A stretch of 27,839 nucleotides of DNA, taken from positions 1-27,839 of the forward strand of contig JBMOJK010000014.1 of the NCBI GenBank assembly GCA_049315825.1. The letters run 5' to 3'. A program made the position numbers and the translations under genes. Shown one piece after another: positions 14,824-23,001 of the stretch; within the stretch, counting starts at the first letter, position 1; each line of letters begins with the position of its first letter. Below the pieces are notes generated by a model. The model searched no databases. It had not been told where the DNA came from and worked only from the letters and a program-made list of their open reading frames with translations. The stretch is from JBMOJK01 sp049315825 (GTDB lineage: Bacteria; Patescibacteriota; Gracilibacteria; BD1-5; UBA2023).

Positions 14824-15234
14824 TTAACGATTTTGATTTTGAGCGTTTCGCTCGCGAATCACGGACCGTATTTTCTCATATACAATGGGCTGTTTTTTGG
14901 AGAGTTCGACGATGGCGTAATCAACGATAACCAAGAGCAGTGTGTCTTCTACAGCACGAACCGTAGCGAGTCGTTTCTTTGATGATCATTCATCGAAGAG
15001 TGCCATTTCTCCAACCATATCACCGACGTTGTTGTATCCGAGCATCTGTTCACCGGTACTCCGTTCGAGATATGCCCGAAGGGTACCGGATTTTACGATG
15101 TACATCGCAGTAGCATCATCACCTTCTCGAAAGAGTATCTCGCCCGCCTTAATGAGACGTTCTTGTGCAAAAAGGGAGACGGTGGACTTTTCAGCTTCTG
15201 AAAGTCCGTCGAAGAGACTAATTCAATCGAGCAT
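14824..15234 (-). CDS. Cyclic-nucleotide-binding-domain protein (two in-frame UGA)
   Basis: A 136-aa stand-alone CAP_ED (cNMP-binding-like) domain. MLD-(UGA)-ISLFDGLSEAEKSTV is the family's N-terminal helix; GEILFREGDDATAMYIVKSGTLRAYL and VGDMVGEMALFDE-(UGA)-SSKKRLATVRA are the beta-roll and phosphate-binding-cassette region. TGA at 15223 and 14986 read as Gly; the second lies in the cassette. The expected cassette Arg is not obvious (KKRLAT), so ligand binding is uncertain. There is no DNA-binding helix-turn-helix, so it is not a Crp-type regulator by itself. It starts 11 bp after the infB stop and is probably co-transcribed. Ligand and partner unknown. Confidence 0.85.
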
Positions 15235-15245
15235 ATGAGAAAAAA

Positions 15246-17807
15246 CTACTTACGAGCCACCATTTTATACAATTCTAGCATATCTCCAATTTCGAGTTTG
15301 AGATCACCCTTGAAGGTAATACCACATTCTCCTCCGGCTTCGATCTCATGAACATCGAGTGGACCAGTCTTGAGATTTACAACCTCACCTGAACCCACCT
15401 TTTCATTGTTTCGGATCACACGGATCTTGGATTTGTTTTCGATCTTTCCAGTTTTGACAGCAAGACCCGCGATGAACTTATCTTTTCCGTTGTAGAAGAT
15501 TGCCTTTACTTCGGCAGTTCCGAGATCTACATCGTCGAATCGGAGGTCCACCATACCAGTGATGATATTTTCTACCTTTTCGAGTACGTGGTAGATAACC
15601 TTCTTGTCGATGAATTCAATCTTAGAATTTGCGAGGGTTTGTCGGGCATGAATATTCACTCCGACATTGTAGGCGATAAGGAGAGCCTGGGACGTTCCTG
15701 CCATGAGGACGTCTGAGTCATTGATTTCTCCGACTCCAGAATGGATGAATGTTACCTGAGTCTCGGTTGTTGAGAGCTTCGAGAGCGCACTCTTGAGAGC
15801 TTCGAGCGAACCATTTGAGTCACACTTGATAACGATCTTGAGCTGTTTGAGAGCACCAGTCTTGATACGAGTGAGGAGCATGTTGAGTGATGCGCCTTCG
15901 AAGTTGTGGATACTCTTGTTCCCCTTGGCAAGTTCGAATTCGTGTGCCTTTGTTTGGGCAGTCACGGCATCTGGCATCACTTGGAGGAGGTCTCCACCTT
16001 CTACGACCTTAGAGAGTCCCATCACCTGAACTGGCACTGATGGTCCAGCCTCGTCGATGTTCTTTCCACGGTAGTCCTTGAGTCCTCGAACACGTCCGTA
16101 TGCGCTCGCACATACTACGTAGTCACCCTTCTTGAGCGTACCTGCATTGACGAGCACAGTTGCGAGTGAGCCAAGCTTTTGATCGAGGTGTGATTCGATC
16201 ACGGTTGCAACGGCTGGTCGAGTTGGGTGTGCCTTGAGTTCCATGATATCCGTTGAGAGGATGATCATATCAAGGAGTGTTTCGATACCGAGACCTGTGT
16301 GAGCAGAAACTGGCACCATAACTGTATCACCTCCCCAATCTTCTGGCTGGAGTCCCTGTTCTGCCATCTGACCTCGGATGAGATCGAGATTTGCACCTGG
16401 CTTATCCATCTTGTTAACTGCGATGACAACTGGCACATTTGCAGCCTTAGCATGGTTGATGGATTCAATTGTCTGAGGCTTCATACCTTCGTCGGCCGCG
16501 ATAACGATAACTGCAAGGTCTGTGAGCTTCGCTCCTCGTGAACGCATGATCGAGAATGCTTCATGCCCTGGAGTATCGAGGAAAGTGATTTTCTTTCCAT
16601 TGCGATCTACCTGGTAGGCACCGATCTTCTGCGTGATTCCTCCAGCTTCACCTGAAGCAACGGAAGTCTTACGAATGTAGTCGAGGATAGAAGTCTTACC
16701 GTGGTCAACGTGCCCCATGATCGAGATGATCGGAGCACGAGTGACCATCTTTTCTGGATCATCGTTCTTGAGAAGCTCTGTCGTGTTTCCCTTCATGATA
16801 TCCGTCATCGAAGCCTCAGTTGAGTGCTCACGAGTGATCTTAACCTGAAATACTTCACCGATAAGATAACATGTATCGAAGTCGATCTTTGTATTGAGGT
16901 TGGTCATCATACCGTTCTTCATGAGCTCGGCGATGATCTTCGGGAGTGGAACTCCGATCTTTTCTGAGAATTCCTTTACCGCGAGCATTTCTGGAATCGC
17001 TACCTCCTGACCAGTCTTGTCCGTAAGGACCTGCTTGATATCAGAGTCTGAGCGTTCCTTCTTGTCGCCAGTGAATTTCTTACCGCGGCGGAACTTTCCA
17101 TCGTCTTCGACGGTTTCCTGAACACGAAGACCCTTCTTGTTGCGAAATCCATCTCCGCCTGTCGCACCTGGGGCTTTCTTGCCACCTGCTGCTGGGAGCG
17201 AATTACGTCCGCGCTTTGGAGCATTCTGATGACTCTTTGAATACTGTGCAAGACGGTTTGCATTTGGCCCGGCTGCTGTTGTGGCTGCAGGAGCTGGAGT
17301 TGCAGGTCTTGGTGCAGTATTGAACTTTGGAGCTGCTTCGAACGAAATACGTGGCTCGTGCTTTCGCACCTTAAATCCTCGCTCTTGAAGGAGTGGATTG
17401 TTGAATGGTTTTGGTGCAGGCTTTGCAGGATCGGTTCGACGAGGCTCGTTTGGACGAGAGTCGTTTGATCGTGGTTCTGTTCGAACGGGTGGACGAACCG
17501 CAGCTGGCCGTGGTGGCTGAGGAGGACGTGGAGCAATCTTTGGAGCCGCTTCGAACGAAATAATCGGTCGGAATCATTCCGACTTTTTTGGAGTCTCGGG
17601 CACTGGGACCGGAGCGGGAGCGGGTGCTGGCGTGGCAGCAACTGGCTGTGTCACCTCAGGACGCGTGGTCTCTGGAGCTTCTACAGTCTCAGAAGGCTTC
17701 TTTGCCTTGATTTTAAGCTTGAGGCCAGATTTCTTTTCTCCTTCGGTTTCAGAAGGAGTCTTTGGTACACTCGAGTAGTAGTCGTCTAAATTCGTCGTTT
17801 GGGTCAT
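15246..17807 (-). CDS. infB: Translation initiation factor IF-2 (one in-frame UGA)
   Basis: An 853-aa GTPase that places fMet-tRNA on the 30S subunit and drives subunit joining. N-terminal about 240 residues are Pro/Ala/Lys-rich and disordered, with an ISFEAAPK segment repeated at about residues 83 and 154; the IF2_N region is near 265-325; the G domain has GHVDHGKT (about 365), DTPGHEAF and NKMDKPGAN; domains II-IV follow (MVDLRFDDVDLGTAEVKAIF, GGECGITFKGD). The TGA at 17574 (KKSE-UGA-FRPII) read as Gly joins a 77-aa Pro-rich start to the body. A GTG-initiated 707-aa form would lack the real N-terminus; the ATG at 17807 follows a good promoter. It ends in TAG. Confidence 0.96.
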
Positions 17808-17830
17808 GTAGAATCAGGAAATTTTCCGCA

Positions 17831-17859
17831 TTAGTATACGCTTTGAGCGAAAATGTCAA
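17831..17859 (-). promoter_or_regulatory. Promoter for infB
   Basis: Minus strand: perfect -35 TTGACA (17854-17859) with -10 TACTAA (17831-17836) at 17-nt spacing, or TATACT (17833-17838) at 15. It ends about 24 nt before the infB ATG and lies between the preceding hypothetical gene and infB. Confidence 0.6.
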
Positions 17860-17909
17860 AGAGAAGGGCAAGTGCACGGTTCACTCCCCTAGGATTTTGT
17901 AAATATCTT

Positions 17910-18230
17910 CTAACGATAATTATAGAGTGTATTGTACAATTTGCGAAGTCGAAATACCCGAACTGGAAATGGATCGTTCGTCGTTGCAAGATAGTTTTTA
18001 GCTTCAGTAAGAGGATTCTCACCCTTTATATCCCATGTATGTGACTCTGGATCATACACACCTCGTAAGCCCTCCGTGATCTCGAATGCGTTCGTTCGTT
18101 TCCCATCTTTAATCGCAAGCATTTGATGCATCAGATTGTCGACGTAGAAAAGATTGAGACTGTACTTCATCTGCTGAAGGGAATCCACCGACTCTTGTGG
18201 CTTAGAAGCCATGTGCAAAGTATCTCGCAT
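17910..18230 (-). CDS. Hypothetical protein (about 106 aa) upstream of infB
   Basis: Soluble protein with no TM segment or motif I recognise. The chosen start gives MRDTLHMASKPQESVDSLQQ; the C-terminal half includes ITEGLRGVYDPESHTWDIKG and ends YNTLYNYR before TAG. The open frame extends to ATGs at 18257 and 18272, but the first overlaps the predicted -10 (18256-18261), so a start at 18230 or 18212 is more likely. Composition and the run of about 100 codons without a stop suggest a real gene. Being just upstream of infB with its own promoter, it may be partly co-transcribed. Function unknown. Confidence 0.6.
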   Translation of the reverse strand: MRDTLHMASKPQESVDSLQQMKYSLNLFYVDNLMHQMLAIKDGKRTNAFEITEGLRGVYDPESHTWDIKGENPLTEAKNYLATTNDPFPVRVFRLRKLYNTLYNYR

Positions 18231-18255
18231 GGTTTGAAAAATATATACGAGACTC

Positions 18256-18282
18256 ATTGTAAGGGAATGCACAAGAATGCAA
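18256..18282 (-). promoter_or_regulatory. Putative promoter for the hypothetical gene at 17910
   Basis: Minus strand: -35 TTGCAT (18277-18282), 15-nt spacer, -10 TACAAT (18256-18261). It decides the start: the most upstream ATGs of the frame fall inside or before it. Confidence 0.45.
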
Positions 18283-18300
18283 GATACGAATGAAGTGAAC

Positions 18301-18516
18301 TTGCAAAAGCTGCATTTTCCTATACTTTTTTGGTGATTGTTGCCAGTGCAACACTTCCCTCAGTTTTTAAGGAGATAGCAATTCTTAAAAACAGGTCTAC
18401 AACTTTTGGTCTATCCGAAGGCGGTTTCCTGTTTTTTATGCAATTGTTCGCCCGAACATAAACAGGACCGTTTTTAGAGAAATCTGGAAGTGCCTGTTTA
18501 TTTTTATTTCTGATCT
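18301..18516 (+). promoter_or_regulatory. Promoter and long structured 5' leader of trhP
   Basis: Possible -35 TTGCAA (18301-18306) and -10 TATACT (18321-18326), then about 185 nt of leader with no ORF. Visible hairpins: GTTGC/GCAAC (18339-18352); TTTTTAAG/CTTAAAAA (18364-18391); AAAAACAGG (18387-18395) with CCTGTTTTT (18428-18436), ending in a T-run; GTTC/GAAC (18446-18457); and ATAAACAGG (18458-18466) with CCTGTTTAT (18493-18501), ending 15 nt before the ATG. The two AAACAGG/CCTGTTT pairs are interchangeable, so alternative folds are possible. A cis-regulatory RNA is inferred; no known riboswitch class recognised. Confidence 0.5.
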
Positions 18517-19827
18517 ATGACCAAAAAACTCGAACTTCTCATGCCAGCTGGTAACTTTGAGAAGATGAAATACGCCATCGCGTACGGAGCTGACGCTGTA
18601 TATGCAGGTGTTCCCATGTTCTCATTGCGAGCGCGCGAAAACCAATTCACCTGGGAAAGCCTCGAAGAAGCGGTGAAATATTGCCACGATCGCGGGAAAA
18701 AGATCTATTTCACTGCCAATATCTACGCGCACAACATGAAGATCAAGCCGTTCATGGCGTCTTTTGCGAAGATGCAGGCGATGAAGCCTGATGCGTATAT
18801 CATGTCCGATCCTGGTCTTATCTCGCTCGTTCGGGAGGCCTATCCAGACGCAGAAGTTCACCTCTCTGTTCAGGCCAACAATACAAACTGGGCTCAGGTA
18901 AAATTCTGGCAGAAGATCGGTGTAAAGCGCATCATCCTCTCTCGTGAGCTTGCACTTCGTGAGATCCGAGAGATCCACGAACAGGCACCAAATATGGAGC
19001 TTGAGTTCTTCGTACACGGATCAATCTGTATGGCATACTCTGGGCGATGTTTGCTCTCGAATTATTTCTCAGGCCGAGATCCCAATCAGGGGACCTGTGC
19101 CCACTCGTGTCGTTGGGAATATAAAGTATTCCGCAAGGATGCTGATGAAGATGCGCTCTACGATGTAACGGGTCGACCAGAAGACTATCAGCCACTCAAG
19201 GGTGAGTTCTACCTCGAAGAACAAGATCGTAAAGGAGAAATGCTTCCCATCGACGAAGACGAGTATGGGACGTATATCATGAACTCTCGTGATATGTGTC
19301 TGCTCGGATACCTCAAGGAACTCAAGGAGGCGGGAGTGATTAGCTTCAAGGTCGAAGGTCGCAGCAAGACTGTGAACTATCTCGCAGGTGTCGGACGTGC
19401 CTACCGCGCAGGACTCGATGCGATCGAGCGTGATGAAATATACGACGAAGAAGTACTCGCACGTGAAATATTCGCGATCTCCAACCGTGGATACACACCA
19501 GGATTCCTCGTGGGAGACCCGGGGGCAAAGGGGATTTATTTCGCAAAGAATAAGGAATTTAAGGAGGAAGAATACCTCGGTATGATCCGTGAATACGACT
19601 CAGAGCGTAAACTCGCACGGCTCGAGGTAAAGAACCGATTTGATCTCAATGATGAAGTCATCGTAGTTTCACCCGAAGCACGACGCACGCAGATCATCAC
19701 TACCATCCTCGACCCAAATAACGAACCGAAAACCGAAGCCCACGGCGGGAACTTCGATGTATGGATCAATATGGACGAACCCGTAAGCGAATACGCACTG
19801 CTTCGAAAGAAGATTATAGAAGACTAG
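18517..19827 (+). CDS. trhP: U32-family tRNA hydroxylation protein TrhP (YegQ-like)
   Basis: A 436-aa protein strongly resembling E. coli YegQ/TrhP, which acts in the prephenate-dependent route to 5-hydroxyuridine at tRNA position 34. Family features: LLMPAGNFEKMKYAIAYGADAVYAG, MSDPGLISLVRE, HLSVQANNTNWAQVKFW, and the Cys-rich signature HGSICMAYSGRCLLSNYF...DPNQGTCAHSCRW (Cys 171, 178, 194, 198). Older annotation calls these collagenase-like peptidases. No in-frame UGA. The long structured leader suggests regulated expression. With mnmA downstream, this area holds two wobble-uridine-modification genes, though trhP is in a separate transcript. Confidence 0.9.
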   Translation: MTKKLELLMPAGNFEKMKYAIAYGADAVYAGVPMFSLRARENQFTWESLEEAVKYCHDRGKKIYFTANIYAHNMKIKPFMASFAKMQAMKPDAYIMSDPGLISLVREAYPDAEVHLSVQANNTNWAQVKFWQKIGVKRIILSRELALREIREIHEQAPNMELEFFVHGSICMAYSGRCLLSNYFSGRDPNQGTCAHSCRWEYKVFRKDADEDALYDVTGRPEDYQPLKGEFYLEEQDRKGEMLPIDEDEYGTYIMNSRDMCLLGYLKELKEAGVISFKVEGRSKTVNYLAGVGRAYRAGLDAIERDEIYDEEVLAREIFAISNRGYTPGFLVGDPGAKGIYFAKNKEFKEEEYLGMIREYDSERKLARLEVKNRFDLNDEVIVVSPEARRTQIITTILDPNNEPKTEAHGGNFDVWINMDEPVSEYALLRKKIIED

Positions 19828-19840
19828 ACTCTACATCAAA

Positions 19841-19872
19841 AAAAATCCCACCTCTCTCGAAGTGGGATTTTT
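19841..19872. terminator. Bidirectional terminator between trhP and the peroxiredoxin gene
   Basis: 11-bp stem AAAAATCCCAC (19841-19851) / GTGGGATTTTT (19862-19872) with a 10-nt loop and T-runs on both strands, placed between the convergent trhP and peroxiredoxin stops. Confidence 0.9.
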
Positions 19873-19892
19873 CTTGCTCGATTTTGAATCGA

Positions 19893-20504
19893 CTATTGAA
19901 GCTGCTCTGCAACTTCTCCAGCGATCTTGATAGATGGAGTAAGTGTCTTTGCTCCTGCCTTCCATCGTGCTGGACAAGCAACACCTGGGTTTGCAGACAT
20001 GAACTGAAGTGCTTCGATCTTACGAATGAGTTCTTCACTGCTTCGTCCGAGTGGTCCGCTCGTCACTTCGATAACACGAACAATTCCCTCTGGATCGATC
20101 ACAAATGTGCCACGGGCTGCGATCCCCGATGTGTGGTCGTAGATATTATATGTATCAGCAACAGCACCTGTGTGGTCAGCAAGCATGAGGTATGGGAAAT
20201 CCTTCATAAGTCCTTCGTGCTTTACCCAAGCGCGGTGTGAGAACACAGTGTCCGTAGAAGCTGCAAGAACTGTGACATTCATAGCTGCGAACTTATCCTT
20301 CATATCAGCCATATCCTTGAGTTCTGTAGGACATACGAATGTAAAGTCTGCTGGGTAGTAGAAAAGTACTGACCATTTCCCCTTCATTCCTTCGAGGGTT
20401 ACAGTTGTTTCATCGTCCTTGATTGGATCGTATGCAGGGAGCTTGAAGTCAGGGGCTGCTGTATCGATCTTCACTGTTTCGTAGAAAAATTCTGAGTCGT
20501 TCAT
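19893..20504 (-). CDS. ahpC: 2-Cys peroxiredoxin (AhpC type)
   Basis: A 203-aa thiol peroxidase reducing H2O2 and organic hydroperoxides. Peroxidatic Cys58 lies in YYPADFTFVCPTEL; resolving Cys177 in NPGVACPARW; GTFVIDPEGIVR and the catalytic Arg in the GRSSEELIRKI region are normal. The frame stays open to 20684, but the ATG at 20504 gives the family length and follows the promoter at 20534-20561. No ahpF or thioredoxin gene is adjacent, so its reductant is unknown. Divergent from the ABC gene. Confidence 0.93.
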   Translation of the reverse strand: MNDSEFFYETVKIDTAAPDFKLPAYDPIKDDETTVTLEGMKGKWSVLFYYPADFTFVCPTELKDMADMKDKFAAMNVTVLAASTDTVFSHRAWVKHEGLMKDFPYLMLADHTGAVADTYNIYDHTSGIAARGTFVIDPEGIVRVIEVTSGPLGRSSEELIRKIEALQFMSANPGVACPARWKAGAKTLTPSIKIAGEVAEQLQ

Positions 20505-20533
20505 ATGTTTGATGTTAGTTATTAGAACAGAGA

Positions 20534-20561
20534 ATCCTAACAGGAAATCATTTTGACGCAA
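20534..20561 (-). promoter_or_regulatory. Putative promoter for ahpC
   Basis: Minus strand: -35 TTGCGT (20556-20561), 16-nt spacer, -10 TAGGAT (20534-20539), about 30 nt before the ATG. No Fur/PerR-like box recognised. Confidence 0.45.
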
Positions 20562-20568
20562 ATCGATT

Positions 20569-20595
20569 TTGTCACTTGTGCTCCTTTCGTAGAAT
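20569..20595 (+). promoter_or_regulatory. Putative promoter for the ABC-HAD-mnmA-rlmI genes
   Basis: -35 TTGTCA (20569-20574), 15-nt spacer, -10 TAGAAT (20590-20595), 17 nt before the ATG at 20613. Divergent from the ahpC promoter. Confidence 0.45.
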
Positions 20596-20612
20596 GGTGC
20601 ACAAAAATACCT

Positions 20613-21353
20613 ATGAAAGAAATCACTCCTGTCCTTCATGTAGAAGGAATTCGTAAGACCCTCAACCGTAAAGAAATCTTGCACGGTGTATCACTGAGCG
20701 TTGCGCCAGGTGAAGTATTTGGATTTCTTGGACCAAATGGTGCCGGAAAAACAACGACCATGAAGTGCATCCTCGGACTTCTCAAACCAGAGCACGGTTC
20801 GATCCAGATCCTCGGTGAAAACGGTCTCACCCTCGAAGCCAAGAAACAGATCGGTTTCATGCCCGAGAATACCTATCTCTACAAATACCTCACAGGTCGT
20901 GAATTCTTGAGATTTAATGGTCGGTTTTTCGATATCCCGCACGACGAACTCGAAGCTCGTATTGACCGACTCATTGAGCGCGTTGGCCTCGGTCATGGAA
21001 AGGATAAACTCCTTGCTCAATACTCCAAAGGAATGCTTCAGCGCATCGGACTTGCTCAGGCGATCATCAACGAGCCAAAAGTAGTGTTTCTCGATGAGCC
21101 GATGAGTGGACTCGATCCAATCGGACGCAAAATGGTGAAGGATCTCATGATCAATCTCAAGAACTCTGGAACAACGATCTTCTTCAATACGCATATACTC
21201 TCTGATGTCGAGAGTATATGCGACCACTTCGCGATCATCCATTTCGGAAATATCGTTGCTGATGAGTATGTCAAAAATCTCGACCGTCCACTTGAAGCAT
21301 ACTTCATCGAAAAAATCGAAAACTCTGCGGAAGGTATCGGAAATGTAATCTAG
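20613..21353 (+). CDS. ABC transporter ATP-binding protein
   Basis: A 246-aa ATPase of the CcmA/NatA-like class. Walker A GPNGAGKTTT, Q-loop region GFMPENTYLY, signature YSKGMLQRIGLAQA (variant of LSGGQ), Walker B VVFLDEPMSGLDP and the H-loop NTHIL are intact. A start at 20553 is possible but runs through the promoter; ATG at 20613 is preferred. No permease gene is adjacent, so substrate is unknown. The coding region contains a perfect 13-bp inverted repeat (21190-21222). It ends 4 bp before the HAD gene. Confidence 0.92.
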   Translation: MKEITPVLHVEGIRKTLNRKEILHGVSLSVAPGEVFGFLGPNGAGKTTTMKCILGLLKPEHGSIQILGENGLTLEAKKQIGFMPENTYLYKYLTGREFLRFNGRFFDIPHDELEARIDRLIERVGLGHGKDKLLAQYSKGMLQRIGLAQAIINEPKVVFLDEPMSGLDPIGRKMVKDLMINLKNSGTTIFFNTHILSDVESICDHFAIIHFGNIVADEYVKNLDRPLEAYFIEKIENSAEGIGNVI

Positions 21354-21357
21354 CCTC

Positions 21358-21939
21358 ATGAAAATCGCCGTAGACATCGACGAAGTACTGGCAGCAAGTT
21401 TTGCACCCATTCTTGATGGTGTGAAGAATGAGATTGTCTTTCCTTTTGAATTTGAGGATCTCATTGAGCATGACTGGTGGAAACTTCCTGGTTGTCCGGT
21501 TGAGAAACCCTTGCTCGTGAATACATTTGTGAAGTGCTTTGAACACCTTTCTCGCAATAATCTCATTGCCCCGCTTCCTGGAAGCAAAGCTGGTATTGAG
21601 TGACTCAAAAGAGCTGGGCACACCCTCTATGCGATCACCGGACGCAACGAGACAACTGAATCTAAGCACACTCTCATGTGGCTGGAAAAGCATTTTCCTG
21701 GTGCATTTGAGTCAGTGTATTTTACTGGCCACGTAAGCGAGCGTCCGCTCAAAAAATCCGACATCTGCAAGTCTCTCTGAGTCTGTCACATGATTGAGGA
21801 CAATCTCGACTTCGGACTCGAATTACTCGAGCACGATATCACTGTCTATCTTCTAGAAAAACCCTGGAATAAAGAACGCCCAGAAACTCATCCCAATCTC
21901 ATCCGGTGTGCGAGTTGGGAGACCATAAAGATAGCATAG
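21358..21939 (+). CDS. HAD-superfamily phosphatase, 5' nucleotidase-like (two in-frame UGA)
   Basis: A 193-aa protein with HAD motif I in MKIAVDIDEVLAAS (DxDxV nucleophile pair), motif II in YAITGRNETTE, and motif IV in CHMIEDNLDFG. This resembles the small 5'(3')-deoxyribonucleotidase / NT5C-like branch. TGA at 21601 and 21778 read as Gly; the standard code leaves only an 81-aa fragment. It sits between the ABC ATPase and mnmA on the same strand with a 4-bp and a 19-bp gap, so it is likely operonic. Substrate is inferred at most to be a nucleotide. Confidence 0.8.
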
Positions 21940-21958
21940 TCCATCGTACCATTTCATT

Positions 21959-22999
21959 ATGAAAATCCTTGTATGACTCTCGGGTGGAGTAGACTCCGCT
22001 GTGACTGCCTTGCTTCTTCGGAATGCAGGGCATGAGGTGCATGCAGGATTTATGATCAACTATCTTGCGGACGATGATTCTTGTCCGACCCGTATCGACA
22101 TGGCAGCTGCGAAAGAGGTCGCAGACTATCTTGGGATACCATTCTTCACGTTTGATTATATTGAAGAATACGAAGCCCGCATCATCCGTACGATCTACAA
22201 TGGCTACAAAGCAGGCATTACCCCCAATCCGGACATTCTCTGCAATAACCTCGTAAAATTCGATCTTTTCCTCGAGGAAGCACTCGCCTACGGATACGAT
22301 GCGATCGCGATGGGGCACTATGCTCGAGTGCGCCAGGATGAATCAGGATTCCATCTACTCAAATGAGTGGATGATAATAAAGATCAGACATATTTCCTCT
22401 CTCGTCTCTCTCAAGCCCAGCTCTCCCGAGCTCTCTTTCCGATCGGTGAGCTGCAAAAGTCAGAAGTACGCAAGATTGCCGAAGCTGCCAAACTCCCCAA
22501 CGCGGCTCGCAAGGACTCACAGGGCCTCTGCTTCGTCGGGAAGGTCAATATGAAAGAGTTCCTCCAGCGCGAGATCGAGCCCAAGAAATGAGACATCCTC
22601 GACATCGATGGACACAAGATCGGAGAACACACTGGAGCGTATTTCTACACGATCGGTCAGCGCCGTGGGATCGAACTCGGAGGTGGACCTGCTCTCTTCG
22701 TCATCAAAAAAGACGTGGCGAATAATACGATCACCGTCGGTCCAGAGTCCGCGCTCGAACTCGCACACGTAAGCCTCACAGCTTCTGGTTGGCACACAGT
22801 TGCACCGCAGGTAAAGTTCCCGCTCGATGCATCCTGCAAGATCCGCTATCGTCAGAAGGATATCCCCGTTCATATCGAAAGCCTCTGAGACGGACATATC
22901 AAAGCTATATTTCAAGAACCTATTCGCGCCATCACCCCAGGACAGACTATCGCGGTCTACCAGGGTGATGAGCTCATCGGATCTGCCATCATCGACTAA
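21959..22999 (+). CDS. mnmA: tRNA-specific 2-thiouridylase MnmA (four in-frame UGA)
   Basis: A 346-aa enzyme that puts sulfur on U34 of tRNA-Lys, -Glu and -Gln. MKILV-(UGA)-LSGGVDSAV: reading UGA (21974) as Gly restores the VGLSGGVDS PP-loop. Catalytic Cys95 lies in ITPNPDILCNN and Cys191 in KDSQGLCFVG; YTIGQRRGI and the C-terminal beta-barrel follow. Other TGA at 22364, 22589 and 22886. Under the standard code the gene appears as three or four fragments. It starts 19 bp after the HAD gene and ends 2 bp before rlmI. The sulfur-relay partner genes are not nearby. Confidence 0.95.
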
Positions 23000-23001
23000 T
23001 C

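Noticed and set aside
15246..17369. infB starting at a GTG near 17369
   Set aside because: The frame continues upstream through a UGA-Gly at 17574 to an ATG at 17807 that directly follows a good promoter.
18339..18501. A small CRISPR array or known riboswitch in the trhP leader
   Set aside because: The repeats are only 7-9 bp, inverted and present twice; no direct-repeat/spacer pattern and no conserved core of a riboswitch class that I recognise.
20505..20684. N-terminal extension of the peroxiredoxin
   Set aside because: Family length and the promoter at 20534-20561 place the start at 20504; the extension would cross the divergent promoters.
20691..21623. 310-codon minus-strand open frame
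   Set aside because: It runs antisense to the ABC ATPase and HAD genes; both sense genes have intact motifs. It is a by-product of the codon usage.
1735..22886. UGA read as tryptophan (code 4) or as frameshifts/pseudogenes
   Set aside because: The UGA codons fall on family glycines (P-loop, PP-loop, EGTLYP), and the flanking frames are otherwise intact over whole proteins in many independent genes.
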